Below, one piece after another: positions 32,835 to 43,407 of a DNA stretch of 64,000 nucleotides. The DNA lies in contig JANFNE010000012.1 in NCBI GenBank assembly GCA_024867545.1, forward strand, positions 1 to 64,000, read 5' to 3'. A program made the position numbers and the translations under genes. The number at the start of each line of letters is the position of its first letter. The stretch's first letter is position 1. The DNA is from Phytopythium helicoides (lineage: Eukaryota; Oomycota; Peronosporomycetes; Pythiales; Pythiaceae). Below the pieces are notes generated by a model. That model did no database searches and was not told the DNA's origin. It was given only the letters and a program-made list of their open reading frames with translations.

Positions 32835-33995
32835 TCAATTTGAAGTCGTGTCTGAAGAGGAAGTGCTCATGATGGCTGCCAGAGGGGTCCTCTTATCTAG
32901 GATTTGTGCACGTGCGGCGTCGACAGCACTCGTCCGCACTGCTCGGCTCACACATGCGCTACAGAAAACCACCTTGCGCTTCATCAGCTCGTCGTCAGGA
33001 GTCACGAATCTCAGCTTCTTGGTAATCTTGCACGAAAAGCACACGTAGCCAAAGCATAGTCGACACTTGTCTTTGCCTATGACCATATTGGTCTTGCCGC
33101 ACGTCATGCACACCTTCTCGCTTCGTGAAACAATTCCCGTGTACTGCTCGGCGTGTTGTTTTTCTAGCAGCCACGTGAGCTTCTTCATTTGTCCGCAATA
33201 CACGTACTTGGTGCACGATAGAAAGGCTTCGGCAGCCGCAGGCATGTGTAGAATCGGCAAGATGTCGCCGCCAGGATTGGCTGTTCCCGTGGCCCAGATC
33301 TCAATGCAGTTCGGAGCTACTTGGCGAAAAAAACCGCATACAGAGAGCATCGCACGAATCCGCTTCGGCAACAGGTGCGCCTGGGGGAAGTCAACGGAGT
33401 GAAGCAGATGATACCCGACATGCTCGCCCGCGCTCGTCTTGATCAATCCCGTCGCCTCCATGTACACATAGTCGCGATTCCTCACGAGGTTGGTCTGACG
33501 AAGTGGCAAGTCGAGCTCCATCCACTTTATTATCAGCGACCGGAAAGGCTCTTCGGTTGTTGGTTCGATGACGGGACACAGCACGGCTGCGCCGCTCAGG
33601 TCGTCGACGTAGGATGCCTTGACTCGCATGGTGTTGACCGTCGGGTTGAGCACGCCAAAGAGCAGATCCTCCAGTTGACCGACGACGGTGCCGTATGCGA
33701 GGATGACTGGGAGGTCGGATCCCTTGAGCTCCGCCTCACTATTTGCAGGGTCGGCCCGCAAGTATTGCTCGATTTCGCGACGAGGTCTCTCGGCATACAC
33801 GCGCATATCCTCTCGGGTCTTGGCCAGCTTCCATCGCCGCTCGTCGACTTTGCCGTGCTGCTCGGTGAGTAGTTGTTCATATTGCGCGAGATTCTCGTGG
33901 ATGAAGGCGAGCGACAGCTCCTCAAGCTGAAGCCTCTCCTCTTGCGAAAGCTCGAGATCCGGGAATGGACTGGTTGTGAACCTCGACCTTGACAT
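32835..33995 (-). CDS. SF10: START-like plus FYVE-like zinc finger protein with shortened tail
   Basis: 386 residues starting MSRSRFTTSPFPDLEL (SPF at 9-11). START-like signatures: LEDLLFGVLNPTVNTMRVKASYVDD, VRNRDYVYMEATG, GEHVGYHLLHSVDFPQAHLL, CGFFRQ, TANPGGD (NPGG for DPGG). The finger is at 296-348 (CMTC, CRLC, CFSC, CSAC) with the shortest first loop of the family (GKTNMVIGKDK). The tail ends SSSDTTSN: compared with SF16 (SSSDTASERSFDS...) a stop falls where the Ser/acid motif would continue, so the motif is lost. The 3' part is in the tandem duplication and is nearly identical to SF12; the 5' part is not. Confidence 0.92.
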   Translation of the reverse strand: MSRSRFTTSPFPDLELSQEERLQLEELSLAFIHENLAQYEQLLTEQHGKVDERRWKLAKTREDMRVYAERPRREIEQYLRADPANSEAELKGSDLPVILAYGTVVGQLEDLLFGVLNPTVNTMRVKASYVDDLSGAAVLCPVIEPTTEEPFRSLIIKWMELDLPLRQTNLVRNRDYVYMEATGLIKTSAGEHVGYHLLHSVDFPQAHLLPKRIRAMLSVCGFFRQVAPNCIEIWATGTANPGGDILPILHMPAAAEAFLSCTKYVYCGQMKKLTWLLEKQHAEQYTGIVSRSEKVCMTCGKTNMVIGKDKCRLCFGYVCFSCKITKKLRFVTPDDELMKRKVVFCSACVSRAVRTSAVDAARAQILDKRTPLAAIMSTSSSDTTSN

Positions 33996-35113
33996 GACTG
34001 AGGCGTTTGGCGCGGACTGCTCGAGCGAGGAGAAGACGAAGTAGACGCCGCTCCCACGTCTCGAGTTCTGGGTTCCGTCTGCTAACGGAGGTTGTCTGCA
34101 TCCACCGTGAGCAAATCACATCGCATTATCATACGTCCCATCGGTGTGGATTTCAAGGAAAGGCGCCAGGTCATAACGGACTGTCGATAGTTGGTGCTCA
34201 CTCCAAGCGAAAGCTTGAGATGCAGCTGCATTTGCGTCAGATGGCCACTGCCTTCGTGGGCAAGCGCGAGGGTGCGATGTTTGCGACCGCCGGAGCAAAC
34301 CAAATTGAGCGCTTGGTCTGTGGGGTCAAAAGCACTTGGTAGAGTAGTGAAGAGACGACCCATCGTTCTACTACAGCGACAACGATATACAGCTTCAGCC
34401 GACGGACGCCTTCGGCCATATGTCTAATCGCAAGCCCACGACCGTCACCGAGCCACAGTGGGTGATGCAACTGCAAGCTGATCAAGTTGATCACCAACGC
34501 CTTCCTTGTGATGGTATGTATATAGGTGAAGGACTGCGCATCGATGGTGTGCATGGCGTGCGTGTGGGTGGCTTGGCGTCTTGCATCAAGGATTTGATGC
34601 CATCCATGGCATCAACGAGCATCACGGAGCTCATGATGTTAGTGCAGAACATGAACAGCTCGGTAATTATCCTTGGCGCTGAGCTTCCCCCGCGGCTCTC
34701 GACAAGGCATGCGGCATTATTCTCTCGATCAATAACGAGTTCATGGGCTTTTCTTTGGAATTTTTGTTGCTCAGGATGGCACGATGCTGCTTGGCAAGCT
34801 CGAGCAGGTCATCCAGAATACCAACAGACAAAACACTAAGTAGTATACCGAAATATTGTTCTTGTGCACCAACGTGTTTGTGGCCGAACGTCTTGTGCAA
34901 AAGTTCACATGGTACGACGTTGAGCTGCAGAACTTTGGAAAGCGAGACAGGAGGAAAAGGTCTGCGAGATGCTCATTTCACGAGACCACCCCACTGTGAC
35001 GTCTAGAGGTGTCAAAGGAACAGTCAATACTCGAGCGCGAACGCATTGTAATCCCGAAAAAGACGTTGTGAGCGCCGTGCTACATTGGAGTTGTAGTCAA
35101 ATACCTCCACTAC
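33996..35113. other. Spacer between the two tandem-duplication copies
   Basis: About 1.1 kb unique to this position, holding the SF10 promoter at its left end. Small frames on both strands around 34080-34900 (for example minus-strand 34237-34554) look like remnants of a protein-coding sequence, but I cannot assign a family. Confidence 0.35.
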
Positions 35114-35122
35114 CGCTTGAAC

Positions 35123-36632
35123 TGTTGAAGCGCATCATACAAACAAAAGCGTCATCCCAACTTCTCCTTCATTCGTTGCCTCCTAAACAACATAAAACAG
35201 ACCCAGACTCCCAAGGGACACTCGATACGAATCCGTGCTGCTGTCTACGAATTGATGGTGCTAGCTACAATTCACAAAGAGGTGGCATCTACTAATCCAA
35301 AACTCACTTTCAACAGCATCCAATCGTGCAAACTCCTTGGGCCACACCAGAGCGCCAGCAGTTGACCAGGAGGCCACGAAGCGCCAAGAATATAGACGCT
35401 TATGGCTCCGAGACCGCAACGCTGCAAATTTTGTCTCTTCCAGGCTCCTAGGCTCCGAAATGTCGACGCTCCAAGAGTTGTTGGCTCCCAGGCTTCAAAA
35501 TGGCTCCAAGGTTTCGAGACCAACGTTTCAATGTGTGGACGGTTCAGCGCTCGAGTGCTCCTATGCTTCTGTGCCTCGAGGATCCAAGATACCAAGGACG
35601 ACCTCAAGACACAGTGAGCGAATTTTCGAGTTTCTGTTTGCTTCGCGATCACGGAAGGAACTCAAAGTCGGACAGCTCAATATACTCATAAACCGCAAAA
35701 CGGCACACGACGGGTGTGGTGTTCGCTGCATGATTGATGCTAAAGAGATCGTGTGTATTGCGCGACGACGAGTGCGTGTGGTCAAGTTGTACAAGGTGGT
35801 TTAACGACGAAATATGTTTCCGCACCTGTGCGTTTTGTCGGCTCCAGCTCGCCATCAGGTCTTTTCTCTCGCGATGACTGCTATTTCTGGGATGAGAGTT
35901 CTCTCGGAGCGCTTAGTTGTTGTTGTTGTACTTCACTCGTCGAGCCTTCACGAGGTGTTGGAACTCCTGGACGTGGGTTTGGCGATGACGTTGATATATG
36001 TCTAGCGGCTGGGTCCGATTCCAGTTTTGATACCAACGATAGCTCTGGTGGCAAAGTTGGTGGATGTCCGCGACTCCTTGGACTAAACTTTGTTCAAGAG
36101 AGGGCCATTGTTGGTAATGATATCCAGATCGCTGGCATCCTTGTTGAGTGGGAGACCATTGTTCTCACGCACCACAGCAAGCGTCGTGGACGGCTCGACT
36201 ACGGTACCGGAAACAATACTCTCGCGAGGTGTCTGCAATTCTTCCATGCACAAGAAAATCGACGAGAGCAAATCTATGAGGAATATGGACAGAATTGGCT
36301 CTCTAGTTGCTTACTTGGTGATCTAACGGCCACGGGTTTTAGAGTCTTTGTGAGGATCACATCCAAAACAACTGCCACGAGCTAGTGCGGCAGCTCTGGT
36401 GCAGGTTTACAGTACCAGTACACTGTACGTAATGCATCCTTGCAGGAACGTCATGGCACCTGGTCTCGACATCTGGTCGTCGTCATACGATTCAAAGGGA
36501 ACTACAGTATTGCACGCTTTTTCGCGAGCCCTCGGACCAGCATTAGCTTTCTACAGCCGTTTGACAAGCTGGTCGTGAAGAGTTCGTCGAAGGGAGATCA
36601 ATGCACCCTATCGTCACATGAGACGAATCTCT
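35123..36632. other. Non-family sequence inside duplicated block, copy 2
   Basis: Same content as 29821-31340: open but start-less frames and the degenerate GGCTCC words at about 35400-35525. That the frames stay open in both copies says little, because the copies are so recent. Confidence 0.4.
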
Positions 36633-36639
36633 CCGTTTA

Positions 36640-36654
36640 ACATTTCAGTTTTCG
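36640..36654 (+). promoter_or_regulatory. Inr/FPR-like element of SF11
   Basis: Exact copy of the element at 31348-31362, 34-48 bases upstream of the SF11 ATG. Confidence 0.45.
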
Positions 36655-36687
36655 AAACCTTCCACACAAGTACATCGACCACCGACG

Positions 36688-37881
36688 ATGGGGAAAGACC
36701 GTTGCATGGCCAGCCCCTTCAGAGACCTACAACTCTCCATCGAAGATCGACAAGGACTCGACAACCTCGCCAGATCACTCGTGCAGACCAACTTCGACAA
36801 GTACCTCGCGTACCTCGGGAGGAAGCAACGCACCGTCGATCCCCGAGTATGGAAACTCGCCAAACAAAAGGAAAACGTACAAGTGTACACGGAACGACCC
36901 ACTGGAGAAGGCTCCCACCAGTTCGGACAAGACGACACCCCCTCCGAACTACCCGCCATCAAGGTCGTCGGCAAACTCGAAGGACGACTCGATGACCTCA
37001 TGTTCGGCGTCGTCAACCCGACGCAGGACGTCATGCGCATCAAGGCGTCGTACGTGGACGACATCAGCGGCGCCGCCATCCTCGCGTCCATCGTCGAGCC
37101 GACGCCAGACAACCCGTTCGAGTCGCTCTCCGTCAAGTGGATGGAGCTCGTGCTGCCGCTCAACTCGATCAACCTCGTCAACAACCGCGACTACGTGTTG
37201 ATCGAAGGCACGGGGTATGTGACGTTGCCGAGTGGCGAGCAAGTCGGTTACCACTTGCTGCACTCGGTCAACTTCCCGCAGACGCATCCGCTCCCAGGGT
37301 GCACGCGCGCCAACATGTCCAAGTGCGGCTTCTTCCGACAGGTCTCTCGCAACACCATCGAGGTGTACGCGACCGGCATCATGGATCCTGGTGGCGACTT
37401 GATTCGCATGTTGTTGATCCCGAGCATGGCGTCGATGTTTTTGCGGATGCTTCGGTACGCGTCTTGCGGGTTGAGCAAGAAGCTGACGTGGTTGTTGGAG
37501 CAGAAGTTCAGTGAGTCGAAGCAGGCGAGTGGGAAACGTCGAGACCCGAAGTGTGTGACTTGTTCGGTGGTGACGGGTAGTGGTTTTCTGAGTGGCTCGA
37601 GCTCGTGTCAGTTGTGTTCTGGGTATCTTTGCGGGACGTGCAAGGTTGAGCGCAAGTTGAGTTTCATAACGGTGGATACGACCTTGACTCGTCGTCGCGT
37701 GACTTTTTGCAAGCGGTGCATTCAATCCGCTGCTCAGATGAGCGCTGTGGATGCCGCTATTGCTCAAATACACGAGACGAGACGCTCGAAGGGAACCAGC
37801 TTTGTGAATCACGCGCCTCTGATGGACAACGCAAGTTTGGACTCGTATGCGATAACGGAACAATCGATCTCGGGTGTATGA
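36688..37881 (+). CDS. SF11: START-like plus FYVE-like zinc finger protein (duplicate of SF9)
   Basis: 397 residues with the same protein sequence as SF9 as far as I can see. DNA differences are silent and informative: T at 36903 (Thr ACT) and C at 37080 (Ile ATC). SF9, SF7 and SF8 have ACC and ATA there, while SF14 has ACT and ATC. SF11 therefore carries an SF14-like patch inside an SF9-like duplicate. The promoter, leader and 3' flank equal those of SF9, so both copies should be expressed alike. Finger at 289-344. Confidence 0.92.
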   Translation: MGKDRCMASPFRDLQLSIEDRQGLDNLARSLVQTNFDKYLAYLGRKQRTVDPRVWKLAKQKENVQVYTERPTGEGSHQFGQDDTPSELPAIKVVGKLEGRLDDLMFGVVNPTQDVMRIKASYVDDISGAAILASIVEPTPDNPFESLSVKWMELVLPLNSINLVNNRDYVLIEGTGYVTLPSGEQVGYHLLHSVNFPQTHPLPGCTRANMSKCGFFRQVSRNTIEVYATGIMDPGGDLIRMLLIPSMASMFLRMLRYASCGLSKKLTWLLEQKFSESKQASGKRRDPKCVTCSVVTGSGFLSGSSSCQLCSGYLCGTCKVERKLSFITVDTTLTRRRVTFCKRCIQSAAQMSAVDAAIAQIHETRRSKGTSFVNHAPLMDNASLDSYAITEQSISGV

Positions 37882-38126
37882 AATTGAGCTTAAGTTTCTA
37901 GAAGATCATACCTGTGGTGAATCAAAACTGTGTGGTCATTCTAGTGCAGTTGTCAACAGGATATTCACATAGTGAACAGGAATCGGATTCGAAATTTTGG
38001 ATGGATTGTGTGGAATGCAGACCGCCAATGCTCGGTGTCATTCATGCTCTTCTTCTCGTGGCTACCAAACAGATTGATACAAGTGCTACGATACATGGTC
38101 CGCCACAGACTGGTGGCAATTCTACA

Positions 38127-39262
38127 TCAATTTGAAGTCGTGTCTGAAGAGGAAGTGCTCATGATGGCTGCCAGAGGGGTCCTCTTATCTAGGATTTGTG
38201 CACGTGCGGCGTCGACAGCACTCGTCCGCACTGCTCGGCTCACACATGCGCTACAGAAAACCACCTTGCGCTTCATCAGCTCGTCGTCAGGAGTCACGAA
38301 TCTCAGCTTCTTGGTAATCTTGCACGAGAAGCACACGTAGCCAAAGCATAGTCGACACTTGTCTTTGCCTATGACCATATTGGTCTTGCCGCACGTCATG
38401 CACACCTTCTCGCTTCGTGAAACAATTCCCGTGTACTGCTCGGCGTGTTGTTTTTCTAGCAGCCACGTGAGCTTCTTCATTTGTCCGCAATACACATACT
38501 TGGTGCACGATAGAAGGGCTTCGGCAGCCGCAGGCATGTGTAGAATCGGCAAGATGTCGCCGCCAGGATCGGCCGTGCCCATAGCCCAGAGCTCAATGCA
38601 GTTTGGAGCGACTTCGCGGGAAAAAATGCACACGGATAACATCCCACGAATCCGCTTCGGCAACAGGTGTGCCTGGGGGAAGTCAACTGAGTGCAGCAGT
38701 TGATGCTGACCTGTTCCTCAGAACTCATCTTGATAAAGCCTGTCGCCTCCATGTACACATAGTCGCGATTCCTCACGAGGTTGGTCTGACGAAGCGGCAA
38801 GTCGAGCTCCATCCACTTGAGAATTAGAGATCGGAAAGGCTCTTCGGTTGTTGGCTCGATGACGGGACACAGCACTGCAGCGCCGCTCACGTCATTGACG
38901 TAGGATGCCTTGACTCGCATCGCGTTGACCGTCGGGCTCAGTACTCCGAGGAGGAAGTCCTCCAATTGCCCGACTAGGGTGCCGTATGCGAGGATGACCG
39001 GGAGCTCCGATGCCTTGAGCTCAACCTCTCCACAATCAGATCGAGATAGCGGTTGCTCAACATATACGCGCATATCCTCTCGGGTCTTGGTCAGCCTCCA
39101 TCGTCGCTCGTCCACTTTGCCGTGCTGCGTGATAAGTAGCTCTTTATATTTCGCGAGGTTTTCTTGAATGAAGACAAGCGAGAGCTCCTCTAGCTGCGTT
39201 CTTTCCTCTTCTGAGAGCTCGAGATCAGGGAACGGGTTGGTCTTGAATCGCGTTCTCGACAT
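38127..39262 (-). pseudogene. SF12: frameshifted START/FYVE-like gene
   Basis: The N-terminal frame (39262 downwards, MSRTRFKTNPFPDLEL) is intact through the START core (LEDFLLGVLSPTVNAMRVKASYV, VRNRDYVYMEATG). It then loses frame at about 38703-38706, where one base is missing compared with SF10 (GATGCTGACC against GATACCCGAC). The remaining frame resumes to 38127 with the finger (CMTC, CRLC, CFSC, CSAC) and the same shortened tail as SF10. The 3' third belongs to the tandem duplication and the 5' two thirds do not, so the locus is a chimera. Either a recent pseudogene or a one-base sequencing error; the second is possible because no other break is seen. Confidence 0.85.
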
Positions 39263-40964
39263 GTCGGATTAGTGTCGCCCGTCTGACTTCTGAAGAGAGT
39301 GGAAAATGTCAAATGAGCAAGTCTGCAATGCTGAGACGAAAGCTTGCAACACTTGCATAACAGGAGAATCTAAGAAATCACGAGATGGGACCTACAATGG
39401 ATTTTTGGTAGGCAAATCATTTTTGTGCTCTCGTGGAGCGCTTGGAACTTCAATCCAATATCAGTCACATCTGGGATGCGCAGTGAACCTGTGGACCAAC
39501 ATCCACACCAAGATACTGCAAGCAAACACGCATAGAAAGCCAAAGGTGTGTTCAAGAAGTAGCGTTGATCACGTGATGACAATTGGACAATTGTGCATAG
39601 AGTCCTCTGAGGTCAGGTTTATCGCAGCCATCAAACAATTTATCGCATCTCGACCGAATTCCGCGTGAGTGTGTCACTCTCTGACGCACGAGAACCATAA
39701 CGGCTGTGCACATGCGTGGCGACAACACAGCGGTGGTACAGTGTAGGACGATTGTTCTCGTTTCAAGTGACTCCGATCGCGCCTTCTAAAGCTTAAGAAC
39801 ATCCTTTTCATCAGTGAAGGCAATACAGTACTGCTGTGATGAGTCGGTGCGCAAAACGACCACGAATATATGCGACTTCAGCATAGGATAGGTGAAGCGG
39901 ACAGCATCCTACTGTATTCCAGCTTGTATATTCCTTTCGGTTATCATTTGATTCTCTCGGTGAAGAGCACGTCGACTCTTCTCGGGGATGTTGACGCCTT
40001 TTGTCGTAAGCGACGAAGCACTCAAAACCCTTTTTGGAGAATGGATAGGTTATCAGAGTTCGTGCACCTCCATGTCTGAGTTGCTACAAACACCCTGGAA
40101 GCAGAGATAATGAAAGGGTGGGAAATCTGAACGAAACCAACATGTTCATCTATGAACTATAACACCGCAGGAGCAAGGTTGAGCGCAAGTCAAGTTACAT
40201 GACGGTGGATACGACATTGACTCGCCGTCATGTGACGTTCAGCACCAGATCTGAGTGCGATGGATGCTGCTATTGCGTTAATGCACGGCAACGGTCATTC
40301 CAACGTAACCAGCTTGACGGAAGACACAATGGGCAGTCGACATGTGGATTCGTAAGCTGTGACGGATCGATCGAGGTCGAGTGTGTAAAAGGTTTTCGTG
40401 GATTGACCAAACCAGATTGAGATGATAGAAAACGGGCTGGAAAATTCTGCCTTTCCTTCGCATCGGCAAAGAGTAGTTCATTCATAGTTATGAGCTTGAT
40501 ATCTGGGCTCTGGCCAAAGGAAAATCCTCAAGAAAGCTGTGGGATGTGGTGTGGTGGGCGTAAATTTGAGAGTAGTTTGATCATTTCCGCATCTCTGATG
40601 CAGAACCTGCAGACACTTGAGGCTGATCCGGGGGATCGTAAAGAAGCTGCTCCACTTTGTTTTAATTTATAAGCTGCGTCATAGGAGTCTACCTGGACAA
40701 CTGTCGTAGCTGAATGAAGTGTCGCCGCAGATGTTAAATAGCACAGTCGACCTAGATATGACGAAGTTGGCGTGTCGGGACCTCCTAGAGTGGAGTTGTT
40801 GAACACGACGTTTTCCTCCTGCTAGATGATCCCTAAACTCAGCAGTCAATGCGATACTTTGGATGAAATACGTTTGATGAAAATTGCTCTACCCCGCCGA
40901 TCAAGTTTTCCTACATCCGAATCCATAACTTTTGTTATTTGCTTATCAAAACAACAACAGGCAG
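39263..40964. other. Intergenic region with a family relict
   Basis: About 1.7 kb. It contains the SF12 promoter region on the left and a decayed family fragment at 40168-40400. A 120-codon frame at 39306-39668 starts with ATG but shows no known domain. Confidence 0.4.
40168..40400 (+). pseudogene. Relict 3' end of an SPF-subfamily START/FYVE-like gene
   Basis: AGCAAGGTTGAGCGCAAG, then GGTGGATACGAC and TTGACTCGCCGTCATGTGAC, follow the zinc-finger coding DNA of SF9. Later ATGGATGCTGCTATTGCGTT follows the 'VDAAIAQI' segment and CAGCTTGACGGAAG the tail. The last zinc pair is lost by deletion and the frame is broken. Only about 230 bases of homology remain, so this is an old copy cut short on its 5' side. 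Confidence 0.75.
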
Positions 40965-42135
40965 CTAGCCAACGCACGACAGCTCTGAAGCCGTGTCCGA
41001 AGAGGAGGCGGAAAAGATTCCCTCCAGATTTGACGATCCTTGGATTTGTGCACGCGCAGCATCCACAGTACTCATTCGCACTACTTGGTTTACACAAGCG
41101 CTGCAAAAAGCCACTTTTCGTTTAGCAGCTCGTCGTCAGGCGTCACGAAACTCAGCTTCTTGGTAATCTTGCATGAGAAGCACACGTAGCCAAAGCATAG
41201 TCGACACTTCGTCTTCCCATGACCATATTGGTCTTACAGCAAGTCACACACACCTTCTCACGCTGCGATATAATAGCCTGGCACCTCTCGGCGTACTGCT
41301 TCTCGAGTAACCACGTGAGCTTCTTCATTTGTCCGCAATACACATACTTGGTGCACGATAGAAAGGCTTCGGCAGCCGCAGGCATGTGTAGTATCGGCAA
41401 GATGTCGCCGCCAGGATTGGCTGTTCCCGAGGCCCAGATCTCAATGCAGTTCGGAGCTACTTGGTGAAAAAAACCGCATACAGACAGCATCGCACGAATC
41501 CGCTTCGGCAACGGGTGTGCCTGGGGGAAGTCAACGGAGTGAAGCAGATGATATCCGACATGCTCGCCCGCGCTCGTCTTGATCAATCCCGTCGCCTCCA
41601 TGTACACATAGTCGCGGTTCCTCACGAGGTTGGTCTGACGAAGTGGCAAGTCGAGCTCCATCCACTTTATTATCAGCGACCGGAAAGGCTCTTCGGTTGT
41701 TGGCTCGATGACGGGACACAGCACGGCTGCGCCGCTCAGGTCGTCGACGTAGGATGCCTTGACTCGCATGGTGTTGACCGTCGGGTTGAGCACGCCAAAG
41801 AGTAGATCCTCCAGTTGACCGACGACGGTGCCGTATGCGAGGATGACTGGGAGGTCGGATCCCTTGAGTTCTGCCTCACCACTGGCAGAGTCAGCTCGCG
41901 AGTTCCGCTCAATTTCGCGGCGGGGTCTCTCGGCATACACGCGCATATTCTCTCGGGTCTTGGCCAGCTTCCATCGTCGCTCGTCGACTTTGCTGTGCTG
42001 CTCGGTAAGAAGTTGTTCGTACTGTGCGAGTTTCTCGTGGATAAAGGCCTGCGAGAGCTCCACGAGCTGCGACTTGTCCTCTGCTGAGAGCTCGAGACCC
42101 GAGAACGGGTTAGTCTTGAATCGTGTTGTCGACAT
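40965..42135 (-). pseudogene. SF13: START/FYVE-like gene with two frameshifts
   Basis: The start at 42135 gives MSTTRFKTNPFSGLEL (NPF at 9-11). The START part is intact and near SF10 (LEDLLFGVLNPTVNTMRVKASYV, VRNRDYVYMEATG, TANPGGD). After the first zinc pair (CVTC) a one-base deletion near 41212-41218 shifts the frame, and the main frame stops at 41152. A second one-base deletion near 41131 lies in the segment for ELxKRKVxFCSAC. Allowing for both, the remaining sequence runs to a TAG at 40965 with a tail (SSSDTASELSCVG) that keeps the Ser/acid pattern lost in SF10. Two independent breaks make a true pseudogene likely. A truncated START-only product of about 327 residues from 42135-41152 is conceivable. 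Confidence 0.85.
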
Positions 42136-42925
42136 GTCGGAGTCGCGTCGCTGCTCTGGCTTCTGGTGAGAAGCGAAAAGAAAAAGTGAGCGAATGGGAG
42201 TCCGCGTGCGATCCATTGCGATGCAATACTGCGATGCAAAGCTTAGCCTCCCCGCTCGACTGTAGTGACTCGCGAGACTGGCGAACTTCCCATCTGAGAG
42301 GATTTTCGCCCGTTATGAAGTATTTCGACTGATCGGTACTTCAACCTACAGTCAGTCACAACTGGGATGCGCACTATGACCACAGGTTTGCACTTGTGGC
42401 TGCAGCTGGCCATTGACGCGGCGCCACCAGCACCAGCAGGTGCAGAGCCGGACTTGAGTCTCAACAGCGTCGAAAGAGCGGAAAAGAAAGAATGCTCTGC
42501 ATGGTGCCGTTCAAAGAGTGCGGTTCAAGGTACTGCTCCGTGATCACATGATGAGAAGCGGGTAGACACTCGTGCATGGAGTCTTCAAAGGCAGGTTCTC
42601 TTGGCTCGCTCACAATCTCTCGCACCTTGAGTCAAGGATTCACCGCATCCATTTCGCGCGAGTGTGTTCACTTCCCACGCTTGGCCACCATAGCCACCAG
42701 ATGTCGTGGCGATGGTGCTCACACTGTCGCAAAGGACAATCACTTCCTTCTCCAGAGTCTCAGAGTCTGCGATGCCGGTGCCGCTCTGACATCTTCGAGC
42801 TGTCACAACCGAGCCGGCGCCTAAAACGAAGACGAAGTGCTCAGGCGAGACATCAATGCTTCCCCTGCGTCTTATTCTGGAGCGTAAGTTCGTGGCGGGC
42901 TGCAGCAACGAGGAAGTTGGCCCCG

Positions 42926-42959
<34 letters not shown>

Positions 42960-43407
42960 AGATTTAGCTTTAATAAACTTAGATCTCGGAATCAAACCAA
43001 TTTGGATCCATGATATTTGTGTATTTGTGCGAGTCGCATTTGTATTTGTGCGACTCACATGTTGACATGATCGCGCCAATTTTCTGGATTTGTCAACCCC
43101 ATTTGACGCTTGCGCCGACTGTCAGACAGCCTTGCCTTTCAAGCAAGAGTTCGCCTTCCTCGTCATGACCCCGAATTCTGAGCCGAGTCGTTTCCATCTC
43201 ATTCTTTGTTATCAAATGTTGAGATTCCCTGGCAGGTTATTTATACTGCAGTCTAGAAAAGGAAGGCTGGCACAGCTGAAAAAATTCTGGTCTGAAGACG
43301 AACGCAACGATCACGGAAAACTTGGCCGACAGTCCTACAAAAGTCGTCACCATTGAACACCACTTGCAAAGAGACTATCGCCTCAGCAGCTCTAATCGCT
43401 GACTTCG
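42136..43407. other. Intergenic region with a poly-T tract
   Basis: About 1.27 kb between SF13 and SF14, which are divergent. No gene is supported. It contains the T32 run at 42927-42958 and two copies of GTATTTGTGCGA at about 43019-43055. Confidence 0.4.
42927..42958 (-). repeat. T32 homopolymer (A32 on the minus strand), possible retroposon tail
   Basis: On the minus strand an ATTAAA hexamer lies about 15 bases before the A32 run, as in a polyadenylated transcript. A box-B-like GGTTTGATTCC lies about 30 bases before it (plus 42988-42998). This could be a retroposed copy or SINE, but no clear box A and no convincing target-site duplication were found. Confidence 0.4.

Larger units (their letters stand above)
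29809..33277. repeat. Segmental tandem duplication, copy 1
   Basis: About 3.47 kb, repeated at 35114-38569 with only scattered single-base differences. It contains 1.6 kb of non-family sequence, all of SF9 and the 3' part of SF10. One 13-base difference (ACCAGGCTCGACT present here, absent in copy 2) lies near 29900, so the offset between copies changes from 5305 to 5292. The high identity implies a very recent event. Confidence 0.93.
35114..38569. repeat. Segmental tandem duplication, copy 2
   Basis: Nearly exact copy of 29809-33277 at an offset of 5292 (5305 before the 13-base difference). It includes SF11 and the 3' part of SF12. Identity drops sharply at about 38569, inside SF12, where GGATTGGCTGTTCCCGTGG in copy 1 becomes GGATCGGCCGTGCCCATAG. 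Confidence 0.93.

Noticed and set aside
43314..43330. Target-site duplication for the poly(A) element (AACTTGGCC against AAGTTGGCC beside the T run)
   Set aside because: Only about nine of thirteen bases agree and the edges are not defined; chance is likely.
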